64,000 nt of DNA from Macrolepiota albuminosa. Taxonomy: Eukaryota > Basidiomycota > Agaricomycetes > Agaricales > Agaricaceae. Positions 34,078 to 45,083 of the stretch are shown here, one piece after another. The DNA is taken from contig JAMWFC010000126.1 in the NCBI GenBank assembly GCA_027475525.1, positions 248,001 to 312,000 of the forward strand, given 5' to 3'. The position numbers and the translations under genes are program-made. Each line of letters begins with the position of its first letter. Within the stretch, counting starts at the first letter, position 1. The notes under the pieces were generated by a model. The model was not told where the DNA came from. It ran no database searches and saw nothing but the letters and a program-made list of their open reading frames with translations.

Positions 34078-35480
34078 ACAAGAAGTAGTTTCTCCAGAGT
34101 ACTATGAATTTACTGACGTGTTCTCCGAAGGAGACGCCAAGGAGATCCCCCCTCACCATCTCTACAACCATATGATTGACCTTGAGGAAGAGGCCTCCCC
34201 ACCCTTTGGCAAGGTATACAACATGTCAGAAACCGAACTACGCACCCCCAAGGACTACCTCAACAAAATGCTCAGGAAGGGGTTCAACCACCCCTTGGCC
34301 TCTGCTGCCGGAGCTCCAGTTCTATTTGCCAAGAAGAAGGATGGCTCGCTCCAACTTTGTGTCAACTACCAGGGACTAATAAGATCACCAAGAAGAATTG
34401 CTACCCACTCCTGCTTATCAGCAATCTGATTGATTGACTCTGCAGCGCCAAGGTTTACACAAAAATTGACCTCCACTCCAGTTACAATAATGTCTGCATT
34501 GCTCTGGGACATGAGTGGAAAACCACATTCTGCATGCAGTATGGTCTGTTTGAGTACCTCGTAATGCCTTTTGAAATGACTAACTCCCCTGCCACGTTCC
34601 AATACTTCATGAATGACATCCTCCACAACATGAGTGATGTCTTTGTTATTGTTTACCTGGACAACATCCTCATCTACTCCAACTCAAAGAAAGACCACCA
34701 GAAGCATGTCCAGCAAGTTCTTGAACGCCTCTGGGAACACAACCTCCATGCCAAACCCAAGAAGTGTTCATTCCACACAGAAGAGGTTGAGTATCTCAGC
34801 ATCATAGTATTCCCGAGCAGCATTTGCATGGACCCCCACAAGGTCAAGGCTATTGTTAACTGGCTGCAACCCTGGAATGTCAAGGAAGCACAGTCTTTCT
34901 TGGGTTTTGCTAATTTCTACCAGAGGTTTATAGACAATTAATCTGGTATCACAAAACCCCTCAACCAGCTCACACACAAGGACATTGCATGGAACTGGGA
35001 CAGTAAGTGCCAGAGCATCTTTAACTTGCTCAAGGAGGCTTTCACAGCCACCCCCGTACTCTGGCATTACGACCCTGCCCTTCCAATCATCCTGGAATGT
35101 GATGCCTCTGACTACGCCATCGCCAAGATTCTCTCACAGATGGGACCTGACAGTGGGGAACCCCAGCCAGTTGCCTTCTACACCCAGTCTATAATCAATG
35201 CTAAACTCAAGTATGACATCTATGATAAGGAACTCCTCGCCATTGTTGAAGCCTTCAAACAGTGGCGAGCCTACCTCGAGGAGGCCCAGCACCAGATTCA
35301 GGTCTACTTGGATTACAACAACCTGCAATACTTCACTATGACTAAGCAACTTAGTTGACAACAGGCCCAGTGGTCTGAGATCCTCTCGGATTATGACTTT
35401 ACAATCCAGTACTGCCTGGGACAACTCAGAGCTAAATCTGATGCCCTCATCTGGCGACCTGACATCTACCCCAAAAAGTC
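34078..35480 (+). pseudogene. A1 reverse transcriptase and RNase H
   Basis: RT starts with HLYNHMIDLEEEASPP and GAPVLFAKKKDGSLQLCVNY, then after a frame change VYTKIDLHSSYNNVCI, GLFEYLVMPFEMTNSPATFQ, and VYLDNILIYS, where the catalytic YLDD has become YLDN, a change that fits GACGAC to GACAAC. SFLGFANFYQRFI follows. RNase H has LECDASDYAI, KELLAIVEAFKQW and LDYNNLQYF. Stops at 34939 (TAA) and 35356 (TGA). Enzymatically dead. Confidence 0.88.
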
Positions 35481-35754
35481 ATTCAAGGCAGAGCACAATG
35501 CATTCAATCATCACGTGGTGATCCCCCCTAAACATTTGAATGCAGTACTGATTCTAAATAACAAAGGGACCCTAAGCCAGATCCACCGTGCCCCCTGAAA
35601 CAAGTACTTCACCGACCACGATCTCCACAACCCCCTCGATAGGACTGACCTGGACCCTGCCTTCTCCTTGTCTCCTGACAAAAAACTTCTCCTCCAGAAT
35701 GGTTGCATCTACGTCCCAGATCATGCCTGACTTTGATATAATGTCCTTCACCAA

Positions 35755-36700
35755 TGATACAACGCTGTACCAGCAGTCAGGGACACAACATGCACCAGAA
35801 GTCAAAATAAACATTTCATCATAAGGCTGAAAACTGTAAGCCTCCTGGTAGCAGTCTCAACAAATTATATCTCCAAAAACACCCCAATAAATACACAGAC
35901 AGTACAGAACAAAGGGCAGGGACCAGCTCAAGCTATCAACACAACAATAGTCCAACCACTGTAATGGGGAGGGGAAGCATGGGAGCTGGCAGAAGTGACG
36001 AAATGGGATCAATTTGTGATGATCTAGATCAAGATCAGATCTGACAATGCCCGATTTGACATGACTGAAAGGGGAAAGGAAAAGAAGCATGGAGGGATGT
36101 CAAAAGAAGCATGGAATGCAGGGAAGCGCTAAAAGGGGAAAGAAGGATCTATGAATGGGATTGTGCTAAATGGAGCTGAAGCAAATGGGGAAGTGGCAAT
36201 CAGAGACATCTGGAGGAATGGTGGAACAAGAAGTTGAATGGTGGAACTGGTGGCACCAAAACATGCCTCCCAAAAGGGAAATTGGACTATCAAATATGTT
36301 CTGGAGGCTGGGGAGTTGACAACAAAAGAGTCATGTGTAGATAGTGGTCTGTGCACCAGAAAAACAGTATAAATAGCCCAAGTTTAGTAGAGAATAGACA
36401 GGCAATTGATAGGCAAAGGCTCGGTGGTTCCCAGGGAGTGAATCACTTAGGCTAGAGTTTATTGAGCACCTCTTATTGGAAGTCTATTGGTAGACAAAGG
36501 CTCGGTGGTTCCCAGAGAGTGAACTACTTAGGCTGGAGTTTATTGAGAACCTTCTACTGCCCCTCAGGATATTTGATATTCTGTGAAGCACCCAATACAT
36601 CAAGTTTTTATCATCAAGCACCAGTGTGGATTAGAGGTCACTTTCTAAGACTTCAAGAAAGCCCCAGAACTATCAGTACTACTTGCAACCAAGTACTACA
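35755..36700 (+). mobile_element. Solo LTR, family C, copy 1, with 4-bp target duplication CCAA
   Basis: Runs from TGATACAACGCTG to AAGTACTACA, flanked by CCAA at 35751-35754 and 36701-36704. The reverse complement occurs at 47400-48212. Removing the LTR and one CCAA restores the integrase frame exactly. It contains a TATA-like AGTATAAATAG at about 36367 and an internal diverged 81-bp repeat (36413-36560). No internal coding region, so it is the product of LTR-LTR recombination. Confidence 0.88.
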
Positions 36701-37152
36701 CCAACATCATGACTACAAGCTCTGGGGACACCCTGGGATACGTAAGACCCTCCAGCTTGTCTCCCAGACTTACTTTTGGCCAGGACTGAAAAAGGATGTG
36801 ATCTGCTACATTCAATCGTGCAAACCCTGCCTCTGGGCCAAGGTCCCCTGACACCAGCCCTACAGACTCCTGAAACCTTTGCTGGTCAGACAATATTCCT
36901 GGCCCTCCATATCCATAGATCACATCATTGAACTCCTGGAATCTGAAAGGTTTGATGCTATTCTTGTTGTTGTGTGTAGGCTGACCAAACAGGGCATGTT
37001 CCTACCCTGCCACACTACAAACACTGCCCCAGACTTCGCCTGACTATTCCTCAAGCATGTCTTTGCCAAGCATAGACTCCCAGATGACATTGTCTCTGAC
37101 CATGGCCCACTCTTCATGTCCAAGTTCTGAACCTCCCTGTATAAGGCTCTTG

Positions 37153-37306
37153 AAGTAATGTCAGGGGACTCCTCATTTCTTCCTTTTCTCACTCCTTATC
37201 TCTTCACTCTCCTTCCATTCATTCTCTTAAAGTAATGTCAGGGGACTCCTCATTTCTTCCTTTTCTCACTCCTTATCTCTTCACTCTCCTTCCATTCATT
37301 CTCTTA
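37153..37306. repeat. 77-bp adjacent duplication (exact)
   Basis: 37153-37229 recurs at 37230-37306 at the left edge of the family D LTR. Probable assembly overlap. Confidence 0.9.
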
Positions 37307-37732
37307 TTTCTTCTGACATTATTTCATTTTACTGTTTCTATTCTTTCAACACTATCTATTAGTACTACTCTCAGCCCTTGAGATGCTCTGGTTCTTTAGC
37401 CACCATTCAGACAAGTGTGGGCCCACTCAGCACCGCTTCCAGACTGCTTATATAAGCCAGAGTTTGCCAGAGTTTGCCCCTTATTTGTACAAGTGTTTGT
37501 GTAGGCAATTTTCGAGTTTTTAAGGTTTTGTTGTACTGTACAGTTGTTTCCCATGCTTCAGAGGCCCCAGAAGCGTCCAACCTGGCATAGGGAATCCCTA
37601 GACTTGTTCTCTTTGGATCTCCCTTTGCCAGGTGAGTAGCTACCTTGATATTGTCAGTATATATTCTAATATACTTTGGATCTCCCTCTGCCAGCTGTGT
37701 GACTGAGCCACAGCCTCTAGAGGTCGCCCTTA
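37159..37732 (+). mobile_element. Solo LTR, family D, with 5-bp target duplication AGTAA
   Basis: Starts TGTCAGGGGACTCC, ends CGCCCTTACA, and is flanked by AGTAA at 37154-37158 and 37733-37737. Removing it restores the integrase frame (ALEV then KTNLSTTYH). Length 574 bp, or about 497 bp after collapsing the 77-bp duplication. Non-coding. Confidence 0.85.
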
Positions 37733-38729
37733 CAAGTAAAGACTAACCTCTCTACCACCTACCACCTGGAAACTGATGGCCAAACTAAAAGGGTCAACCA
37801 ATCTCTTGAACAGTACCTCTGGCTATACGCCAGCTAACTACTTGCAGGATAATTGGTGCGCTGAGCTCCCCCTGGCCAAGTTCACCTATAACAACATGCC
37901 GCACTCCACTACCAGGGTATCGCCCTTCTTTGCCAACAAAGGGTACTACCCCTGACTGACCCTCTCACTCTGGAACATCCCATTGTATGCCACCCATGAA
38001 GTCACCCAGGATCTCTGGTCCCTTCACAAGTTCCTCTGGGAAGAGATTGACACCATGAACCAGGCCAATGTGAAACACACTGACTGAAAGTGGGAGGACA
38101 CCTCTAATTGGGCCTCCAGGACAAAGGTATAATTAGACTGACGCCACCTCCACACCTGCCAACCCTCCTCAAAGCTTGATCACAAGCGCCTCAGTCTGTT
38201 CAGGATCTTGAAGAAAGTCTCATCTTACACCTACAAAATTGAACTGCCCCTGGGACTCAAGGGTCTACACCTGGTCTTTCATGTCCGCCTCCTGGAATGA
38301 TACCCCCCAGACCCCTTCCCCAAATGACACCCCAAATCCCCTCCCCCAGTTGAGGTTGAGGACAAATACCACTACGAGATTGAAGATATTCTTGACTTCT
38401 GGAACATTTGTGGACAACTCCACTTCCTTATATGATGGAAGGGATATGGCCTGGAAGACAACACCTGAGAGCCATGCCAAAACCTCAAGAGCACGCTTGA
38501 CAAACTCTGGGTTTTCCAGCAACAGCACCCAGAAAACGACCTTCCCAGATGCAGGACTCACAGACAGCATTAGTGGGCATAACCCCTGCCTCTGGGTCTA
38601 ATAGGGATTCAACTTCCACATATATTCCCCATCATTTGTCACTGTTTCTCCTTTCTTACCCATTTTAATATTTCTATGTATGACAGGATCTGGGAAGATC
38701 CCTTCACTTATAGCCAGTTGCTGCTCTAA

Positions 38730-39390
38730 TGTGCACTAGTGGAGGTCAAACCTGCCTCTTGTGCACAATATGAAATATCAATGTATCAATATTTCATTGG
38801 ACCACAGGTGCTTACCAAAAGTCAGTACAGTATACATGTAGTGCAAAAATGCAGCAGTATAAAAAGACACTATTATATGTCATTAAGGTGTACTAAGGAA
38901 GTCGAACCCACCACCCCACACAATACTGAATATCTATTGACAAATATTCCACTGAACCACTGGGACTAGTTGCACCCTCATGGTATACATATAGATTGGT
39001 CACAAGACACCATCTTGGTAAATTCATTTAATCTATTCATCTTCATGGACAGGACACAGGTCTACTGGACTTGTTTCCCCTCTTTCAACCCAACACCATC
39101 CCTACTAAATTGTTTGTCATTGTTACACAGGAAGATTTCTTTGGACATTAGCTATTGTTTGCTGATGTCAGCTGTGGTGGCTCACATGCTGACATCCGCT
39201 ACTGCCTGCTGGTATGCCAGTGGATAGCAGACACTCATGACCCTCTTCTGCCCTTCCCCCTCTTTCTCTCCTGTGCCATCCTCTCTACTCCCCACACTAC
39301 CTCACACGCTACCCACTTCTCTCCTTCCTCCTGACCTGACATCCCATGTCTGCTACATTCACTGGTGTACCAGCAGACACCCATGCTCCT
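38730..39390 (+). repeat. Dispersed repeat G, copy 2
   Basis: Shares GGACAGGACACAGGTCTAC, TTGTTTCCCCTCTTTCAACCC and the TTACACAGGAAGATT stretch with 12460-12910. An upstream part, GTGCACAATATGAAATATCAATGT, is echoed near 44200 (GTGCACTATGTAGGATATCAAT). CpG-poor and non-coding as far as I can see. Confidence 0.55.
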
Positions 39391-39499
39391 CCCCTTCTCC
39401 CTTCCCCCTCTTTCTCCCCACCCCCATCCCTCTTCTGCCACCCCCCATGCTCTCTGAGACACCACCCCATGCAGCAGATGCCTACACACCCCCTTTTTA

Positions 39500-39715
39500 T
39501 CTCTCCTGCCCTAATGCTAGACAATGCCAGATGATGCCAGGGGTTGCCAACAGATTCCCATAGATGCTGACAGATACCAGCAGATATCTGGCAGATGCCA
39601 ATAGATGTATGACAGATGGTGACAGATGCCATTGGATGCCAGCAGGTCACAACAGCTGCCAACAAACTCTGATGGATGCCAGCTGATGGCCAGCTGATGG
39701 CAGATGATACCAACA
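39500..39715. repeat. Degenerate minisatellite of CAGATGCCAGCAGATG-like units
   Basis: Variants of GATGCCAGCAG / GACAGATGCCAAT recur about every 12-20 bp. Similar motifs appear at 12670-12740, 39160-39230 and 40215-40320. Confidence 0.55.
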
Positions 39716-39858
39716 CCCCTTTCAAGCCACGAAACCTCTTTTGGGAGGTATGCCATCCCCCTTCCATCTCAAAATATCCATACAGGGACCTGCAGAAACA
39801 TAGGTGGGCATCTGTTCATTGTGCTATCCAACCTTTGAATCTATTTGTTAGTAACAGA

Positions 39859-39961
39859 CCTGTGGTGCAACAGTTAAATATGTGTTTCATTGCTGGAGGC
39901 TTGCTCAAGGCCAGGAGTTCGATTCCCCCCCACAGGCATAAGGAGTTGCCTTTTTTTTTTT
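39859..39961 (+). repeat. tRNA-derived SINE candidate or decayed tRNA-like sequence, with T run
   Basis: CCTGTGG (39859-39865) pairs 7/7 with CCACAGG (39930-39936). TGGTGCAACAG at 39863 resembles an A-box, and AGTTCGATTCC at 39916-39926 is a near-consensus B-box in a 17-nt T-arm position, with two mismatched stem pairs. GTTTC/GAGGC could form an anticodon stem, with loop ATTGCTG giving anticodon TGC. The D-arm is poor and the variable region long. A run of T (about 39950-39961), a pol III terminator, follows. I infer a tRNA-derived SINE head rather than a working tRNA gene. Confidence 0.45.
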
Positions 39962-39984
39962 TGGTCCAACCAGCCTCTGTGGGC

Positions 39985-40130
39985 CTGCGTAGGCCTCTGC
40001 ACTTGTCTGCAGGCCTGGAAGGGCCTGCATAGGTTTGAGTGGATGTCTGCTGGTCGCTTATGTAGACCTGCGTAGGTCTGCAGGGCCCTTTTGTGGATGT
40101 ATGCTGGTCTTGGAGGTGGGAAAAAGAGGG
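39985..40130. repeat. CCTGCRTAGG-type short repeats
   Basis: GGCCTGCGTAGGCCTCTGC, GGCCTGCATAGG and GACCTGCGTAGGTCTGC stand within about 100 bp downstream of the tRNA-like sequence, followed by a GGATGTMTGCTGGTC pair. Possibly the body of the same SINE. Confidence 0.4.
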
Positions 40131-40589
40131 AAGAGGAGGTGCACAGCCTTGAGTTACTGCAGGAAGAAAGGGAGAGGGGAGGGAAGTGGAGAACCTTGAG
40201 GAGGGTTTATTCATGCCATGATGTCTGCCAATGGAGGAGGTTTTCACTCATGGGCTGATGTCCACTGGCAGCCACTGATGCACATTGACATCTGCTAGTG
40301 TCTGCTGGCATCCGCTGGGCCTATGTGCACATGTGTGTGCCCACCTTTTATTGATCCACTGGACTGTGTCATACAGAACATTGTGACACGTCCACAGCTC
40401 TGTATTCTATGGCACTGTGGCATTGCTCTGCTTCAGTGTAGCAAACTCTGCTGGAAATGTATGGTACAGCACAAAGTGAGCTCCCGTACAATGTATAACA
40501 CGTACTGTTGTGATGTCTCTATGTGTCTCTTGCTCAACAAGTTCAAACAGGTGACCCTGAACTGCCACTCTACTGCCTGAGACAGAGCA

Positions 40590-41640
40590 ATGTCTCAATT
40601 ACTTGGAGAGGTCCAGTATAGAACCATCATGGTACTTTTTGCAAGTTCTGAGGAGCAGGAGCAAGTTCCGTGTATGATTGCCCCTTCACAGATTTATTGC
40701 TGCAAAGAGAGTGGGAGGCTGGCCTTTGTAGGCCTGATGCCTCCTGATTCAAAGCAACCCTTTGCTTTGGACTACCTGGGCTCATATGCCCTTCTATATG
40801 GGCATCCTTGAATGCCCAACATATGGACTGGTCTGGCCCTGGACCATGCCATGCACATTCACTGGCACAGCCTCTTTGAATTTGCACTTGTATGTGCTAT
40901 CTGCACCAGCCACCCATCCAAGACCATGGTGCATAAGCACCTGGCTTATGTATTTGCGTGGCCAGGCCTCTATAAAGAGGCCATTGCCAAATACAAGGTG
41001 GCTATGGGGCAATCATTTGTGTCCCTCCAATCCCAGGACCCAATCTTTGAGGCTCAGGCTGTTGAAATCCTGGAGGCATCAGCCTCTGTCTTCATCACTT
41101 TGGACATGTTATGCATCCTTATTTACAACCAGATTCTGATCAGCTAGGCTAACCATGCATATACCTATAGGGTCATCTACTTGGCCTATATATTCTTTGC
41201 CAACAACCGGCTACAATACAAAGCTGCCATGATTGACAACAAGAGGCTGCAACACTTCAATCATTATGGGACTCCTCAGTCTCTTGCTCAGTAGGATGGG
41301 TGGCACAAGGCCACCATTGGCAATTGCCAACACCTGATGCTTCAGCAGCAGGAGAGTTGTTGTGCTTTCAATAAAGCATTCTGAAATGGAATGTATCTTT
41401 TCATCAGGCAAGACATTCATGCCCAAGACCTGTGGACACATCACTACTTATCTGATAATGGAAATCTTTCTGAGCCCCAAGCACCTACCATGGATCCAAC
41501 CTTCAACCCTGACCTCACACTGTCCCTGCTATGGGACTATGATGATGCCCTGCCTTAGGCAGGATCTTCAGCCACTCACACAAGCCTGCCCACAAGGATG
41601 ACCTCCTTAACTATAATATGGACAATGCAACTGCTAATCT
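40590..41640 (+). pseudogene. Decayed coding region of an unrecognised family
   Basis: Two plus-strand frames (40590-40811 and 40812-41147) adjoin and continue with stops to about 41640. Protein-like pieces include MVLFASSEEQEQVPCMIAPS, LVCAICTSHPSKTMVHKHLA, LYKEAIAKYKVAMGQ and WDYDDALP. CpG is nearly absent, as in the other old elements, so this is probably transposon-derived. I recognise no domain and cannot say whether it is gag, pol or a captured gene. Confidence 0.35.
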
Positions 41641-41743
41641 ATTCCAGGAGCCTGAAGATTCCCCCATAGCCCTCAAACACAATTTACTGATAGCCTGACC
41701 ATTGTGGTGTCTTGAGACCATAGTTTGGTCTGATTGGAGGGTG

Positions 41744-41976
41744 TGTAGCATAGTGTGCTATGTGGCGTCAGCCACATAGCTTTTAGTTAGTAGACTAGCA
41801 AACATTATATTATATTTATTATAATATAATTATATTTACATACATATAAATATGTACATCTCTGCTGCTTAGTAAGCAGCTTATTTTGTGTTGATACTAC
41901 ATAGTCAATAGACTGGACTGGTCTGATTCTGTGCAGTATGAACCATAAGCTTCCACACCAACATAACTTCATTACA
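41744..41976 (+). mobile_element. LTR, family E, copy 1
   Basis: Starts TGTAGCATAG, with a near-terminal hairpin GCTATGTGG/CCACATAGC, and ends ACTTCATTACA. Its reverse complement recurs at 44766-45078. It is 233 bp, against 236 bp for the other copy once its 77-bp duplication is collapsed. It is followed by TTGGTCAGTAGCAGAG, which could be a primer-binding site. No matching 5-bp flanks were found, so it may be a 5' LTR. Confidence 0.7.
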
Positions 41977-43039
41977 ATTGGTCAGTAGCAGAGGCAGAGG
42001 TGTCACCAGTAGAAATGGATATATCAGCAGTAGCAGGGAATTTGTCACCAGTAGGTTCTTCCTCTTTAGTGAGAGGTCTAAGTCTACTATGCTTTGATGG
42101 AGGCACTGTCACATTATCCTGAACTGACAGACTAGAAGGATGGGTGGAAATGCAAAGTTGACTCTGCAAAGTGTCAACTACACCACAGATATTGCAGATC
42201 TTCTTCTGTCTGATAAATCCCTCCATTGTAGGCTGCAAGTGTGTCATCTGTGAGAAAAACATTGGTTTCTAGATTATCTATGTGGCCATTAAGTGTGTCA
42301 ACTTGAATCTGGTAAGAATAGAAGAAGTTCTCAATATGTGGTAACTAGCTCTTCTCAGTTATGACAAACCTGTCCTGCATCTACACCCCAACATTTTGCA
42401 ATGCTTTCTAGAACCCATTCTCTATCTTGTCCAAACAGCTCTCCACCCCTGCCATCACACCAGCCACAATAGTCTCACTATGACTAGACTCTATTTCCTG
42501 CTCACTGTGACCAGACTCTATTGGCCACTCCTTGTCATTTTCCTTAATCAGAAGAGGATCTATTGGATGGTTAGAGGTCAATAGTTTTGATAGATAGATA
42601 GACAATTTTGATGGTCCTGTGATTGGACTGGCTGATTCATTTACTAACTCTTGGTTAGTTATTTGAGCAAAAAAAGACTATTATACCATCATCACTCTCA
42701 ATAATTGTTCAGTAGTTTTTTCCTCTTTTCCTTTTTGCCAGGCTTTGTGGTCTTCTTGACAATCATCAGGCTACATGTCTGTTTGCAAATGCACTAACAA
42801 GGATTGCATCTGGTGCTGCCCTTTGTCCTGACATATTGTAATTGCTTACTTGTGCAATATTGGCAAGGGAAGTTGATGTGCTGACCCTCACAATGAGGTG
42901 CTGTCCTCAGATACCTCTTCAACAACATCTCTCTGGTAATTTCCCCCTTTGGTATCTTGTCCTCTTGTTTTTCCTCTTCCTCTTTGTCCTTGTTTTTGTT
43001 CTTGTCCTCCTGTTCATGATAGATATGGAAGGTGGACAT
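41977..43039 (-). pseudogene. Decayed minus-strand ORF with a Zn-cluster-like Cys pattern and a helical region
   Basis: Frame 43039-42794 ends FPCQYCTSKQLQY, then RCNPC, which would be C-x2-C-x6-(C)...C-x2-C if Y came from C. A lysine/glutamate-rich run (KNKNKDKEEEEKQ) comes before it. Further on (42605-41972) are helical pieces such as CLDKIENGF and NGHIDNLETNVF. The layout recalls genes G1 and G2 (Cys cluster, then coiled coil), but the first exon and C-terminal segment are not visible. Weak homology by pattern only. Confidence 0.3.
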
Positions 43040-44765
43040 TGACCAATGTAAGTCACCTATTTTTGCTTCTTGGAGGTTAGTGACAGACCAGACAAATCTT
43101 CTGCTGCCAGAGGACTTATTTATTTTCTTTTTTTAGAAATTGGTGATGGACTAAACGAAGTTTCTGCTGCTGGTCTATTGCCTATCTGCTCTTCTCATGC
43201 TAGTGCTATTGACAGATTAGCCACAGTTGATGGATGAGGTTGTTCTTTGCCCCTACTTTATTCTTCCCCTCTTCTGCTTCTTTGGGCCTATTTATTCACA
43301 CTGTCCTTGAACTGTCTGGTCATCTCCTTGTCAAAAAGCTTGCTCATGAGTAGCAGGATGACTTCATTGACAAAACTTCTCCTGGCATCAAGGAGGAGTT
43401 TCTTGTCATCTTTTATCTAGCTGACTATCATCTACATATCAGTCTACAGAACAACTGTTAGTGCATGTCTATTAGGAAGGAGTGCTTGCATTTTACCAGC
43501 TCCTTCACCTGTTCTGGGAGTTTAGCAAGGTCTCCCCTGCAAGCAAGATACAATACTTGAACATCTGTATCAATGACCTATTGGTAGAGGTTAGCATTAA
43601 ACATGGCAGATGGAAGATTAAAGAAATAGTGGAGAACAAATGAAAACTTTATGCAAAGCAAGTTCTGAAAATAGATATCATATGACTCTGTTTAAATTAC
43701 AAAAGAAGTTTGATTTATTGCTTGACAAAGCTTACTTTGTTTATTATACTATGTAGTAAATAACAATTAACTAAGCTGGTCAAAAATACAAAGATCTTAA
43801 TGTTTATCACACTAAATAGGAGTCAAACTTGCTTAGTGCAAGCTACATACAAGGAATAGCAATCAAGAATATTGCATTACACTACATAGTCTTACTGTAT
43901 ACTGCTATAGTATAAATAAAGATCAGTCTAGTATTGTCAATTCAATACAGATTAACCATCATCTTGTGGTAAATTCTTTGCTCTGTCTATGTACAGAACA
44001 CAGGTCTGCCAGACTCTAGTAGACCCTTTCAGTTCTTTGTCAATTTACTACAGGTAAAAAATAACAACATTATATGTTATTAAAATGCACTAGAAAGCAT
44101 TTGATTTATTTAAGATACATCAGTAACTAACATTTAGCTAAGAAAATCAAAAAAATAAATATTAGCTATAACAGATGCAAACCTGCCTATTGTGCACTAT
44201 GTAGGATATCAATTTACAAATATTTTACTAGACTACAAGGCTGATCAAATAAAAATTATGTCAATAGGTCAAATAAAACAATGTTAGTAGCTTACAGTCA
44301 TACTACAGAACCAGATTGATATTTCATTCAGTTCTATGAGTAATGTAACAAAAAGCTACTTTAGACAAAATAGCTACAACAATTATATGTAGTATATTAT
44401 GCAATTTAATTAAGATCTCATTATAGTTGTATATACTATGCATTTTATAGATGTACTGAGCAATGGAAAGGCTGTTTAGTAGGAAGTACAACTAGGTTTA
44501 GACCTAGAGCACAGGCTCTAAGTTACTTAGTTACATGGCCTGCTTTCAGACTGATTACAGTTTCTAGAAGAGTAGTGTCCAAAAGCATCCACACAAGACC
44601 AATAAGACATTTCCTGTAGTTTGTTAAGTGTCAATATTAGCTGACAATAACTAGAAGTAATGCTTGCTGTTCATGCAGATGGCAGGCAATGTAGTTTGCT
44701 CTCAAGAAACACAGCCATATCAAAGTTGATGTTAGTCAACATAGACATTCCTGCAAGAGGAGGGT
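43040..44765. other. Old repeat DNA, no gene recognised
   Basis: CpG-depleted sequence with scraps of repeat G (43975-44035). Coding potential on the minus strand may continue through 44700-44765 toward the ORF at 45.1 kb (see 45084-46000). Confidence 0.4.
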
Positions 44766-45078
44766 TGTAACAGAGTTACGAGTGTTGTGAGAGCTTAAGG
44801 TTCACACTGCACAGAATCAGACCAGTCCGGTCTATTGACTATGTAGTATCAGCACAAAAATAAGCTGGTTAGTAAGCAGCAGGTATATACATATTTATAA
44901 TTATGTAAATAATATTATATTATAATAAATATAATATAATATTCTAAGGCTATACTAAGTAAAAGCTATATTTATAATTATGTAAATAATATTATATTAT
45001 AATAAATATAATATAATATTCTAAGGCTATACTAAGTAAAAGCTATGTGGCCAACACCACATAGCAGACTACGCTACA
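44766..45078 (-). mobile_element. Solo LTR, family E, copy 2, with 5-bp target duplication AGGGT
   Basis: On the minus strand it runs TGTAGCGTAG to CTCTGTTACA. Plus-strand flanks are AGGGT at 44761-44765 and 45079-45083. It includes the 77-bp duplication 44891-45044, so the true length is about 236 bp. Removing it and one AGGGT leaves a minus-strand frame running LVNPPLAGMSMLTNINFD, so it sits inside an older coding sequence. Confidence 0.85.
44891..45044. repeat. 77-bp adjacent duplication (exact)
   Basis: 44891-44967 recurs at 44968-45044 inside the family E LTR; the other E copy has no such repeat. Probable assembly overlap. Confidence 0.9.
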
Positions 45079-45083
45079 AGGGT

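Larger units (their letters stand above)
28984..38640 (+). mobile_element. Ty3/gypsy chromovirus A1, CpG-decayed, with two solo-LTR insertions
   Basis: Order on the plus strand: LTR, proline-rich leader ORF, gag with CCHC knuckle, two protease-like domains, RT, RNase H, integrase and a chromodomain-like end near 38500. The integrase is interrupted by a family C solo LTR (35755-36700) and a family D solo LTR (37159-37732). The 3' LTR is not visible; similarity to A2 fades near 38640-38730, where repeat G-type DNA begins. CpG is strongly depleted, and stops are mostly TGA where CGA would fit, so this is an old dead copy. Confidence 0.88.
35481..38640 (+). pseudogene. A1 integrase and chromodomain-like C-terminus, split by two LTRs
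   Basis: The zinc-binding HH part is split exactly at CTTCACCAA | CATCATGAC by the family C LTR; GHPGIRKTLQL and CIQ/SCKPCLW follow. The catalytic core has SIDHII, SDHGPLF and, past the family [23 protein letters not shown], giving the D-D-E order. The C-terminal part (38200-38520) carries HVRLLE and a decayed chromodomain, YHYEIEDILD...[10 protein letters not shown], equal in position to the better copy at 54037-54339 on the other strand. Many TGA stops. Confidence 0.82.

Noticed and set aside
38239..38601. A 120-codon plus-strand frame and its counterpart at 53886-54320 (minus)
   Set aside because: Both are shifted-frame shadows of the chromodomain region of family A Pol.
12670..40320. CRISPR-like array from the CAGATGCCAGCAG repeats
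   Set aside because: Units are degenerate, spacing is irregular, there are no cas genes, and the DNA is eukaryotic.
41744..45078. A 3.3-kb DNA transposon with inverted repeats of over 200 bp
   Set aside because: The right-hand arm has its own perfect AGGGT duplication on both sides, so it is a separate solo LTR insertion; the two arms are LTRs of one family in opposite orientation.
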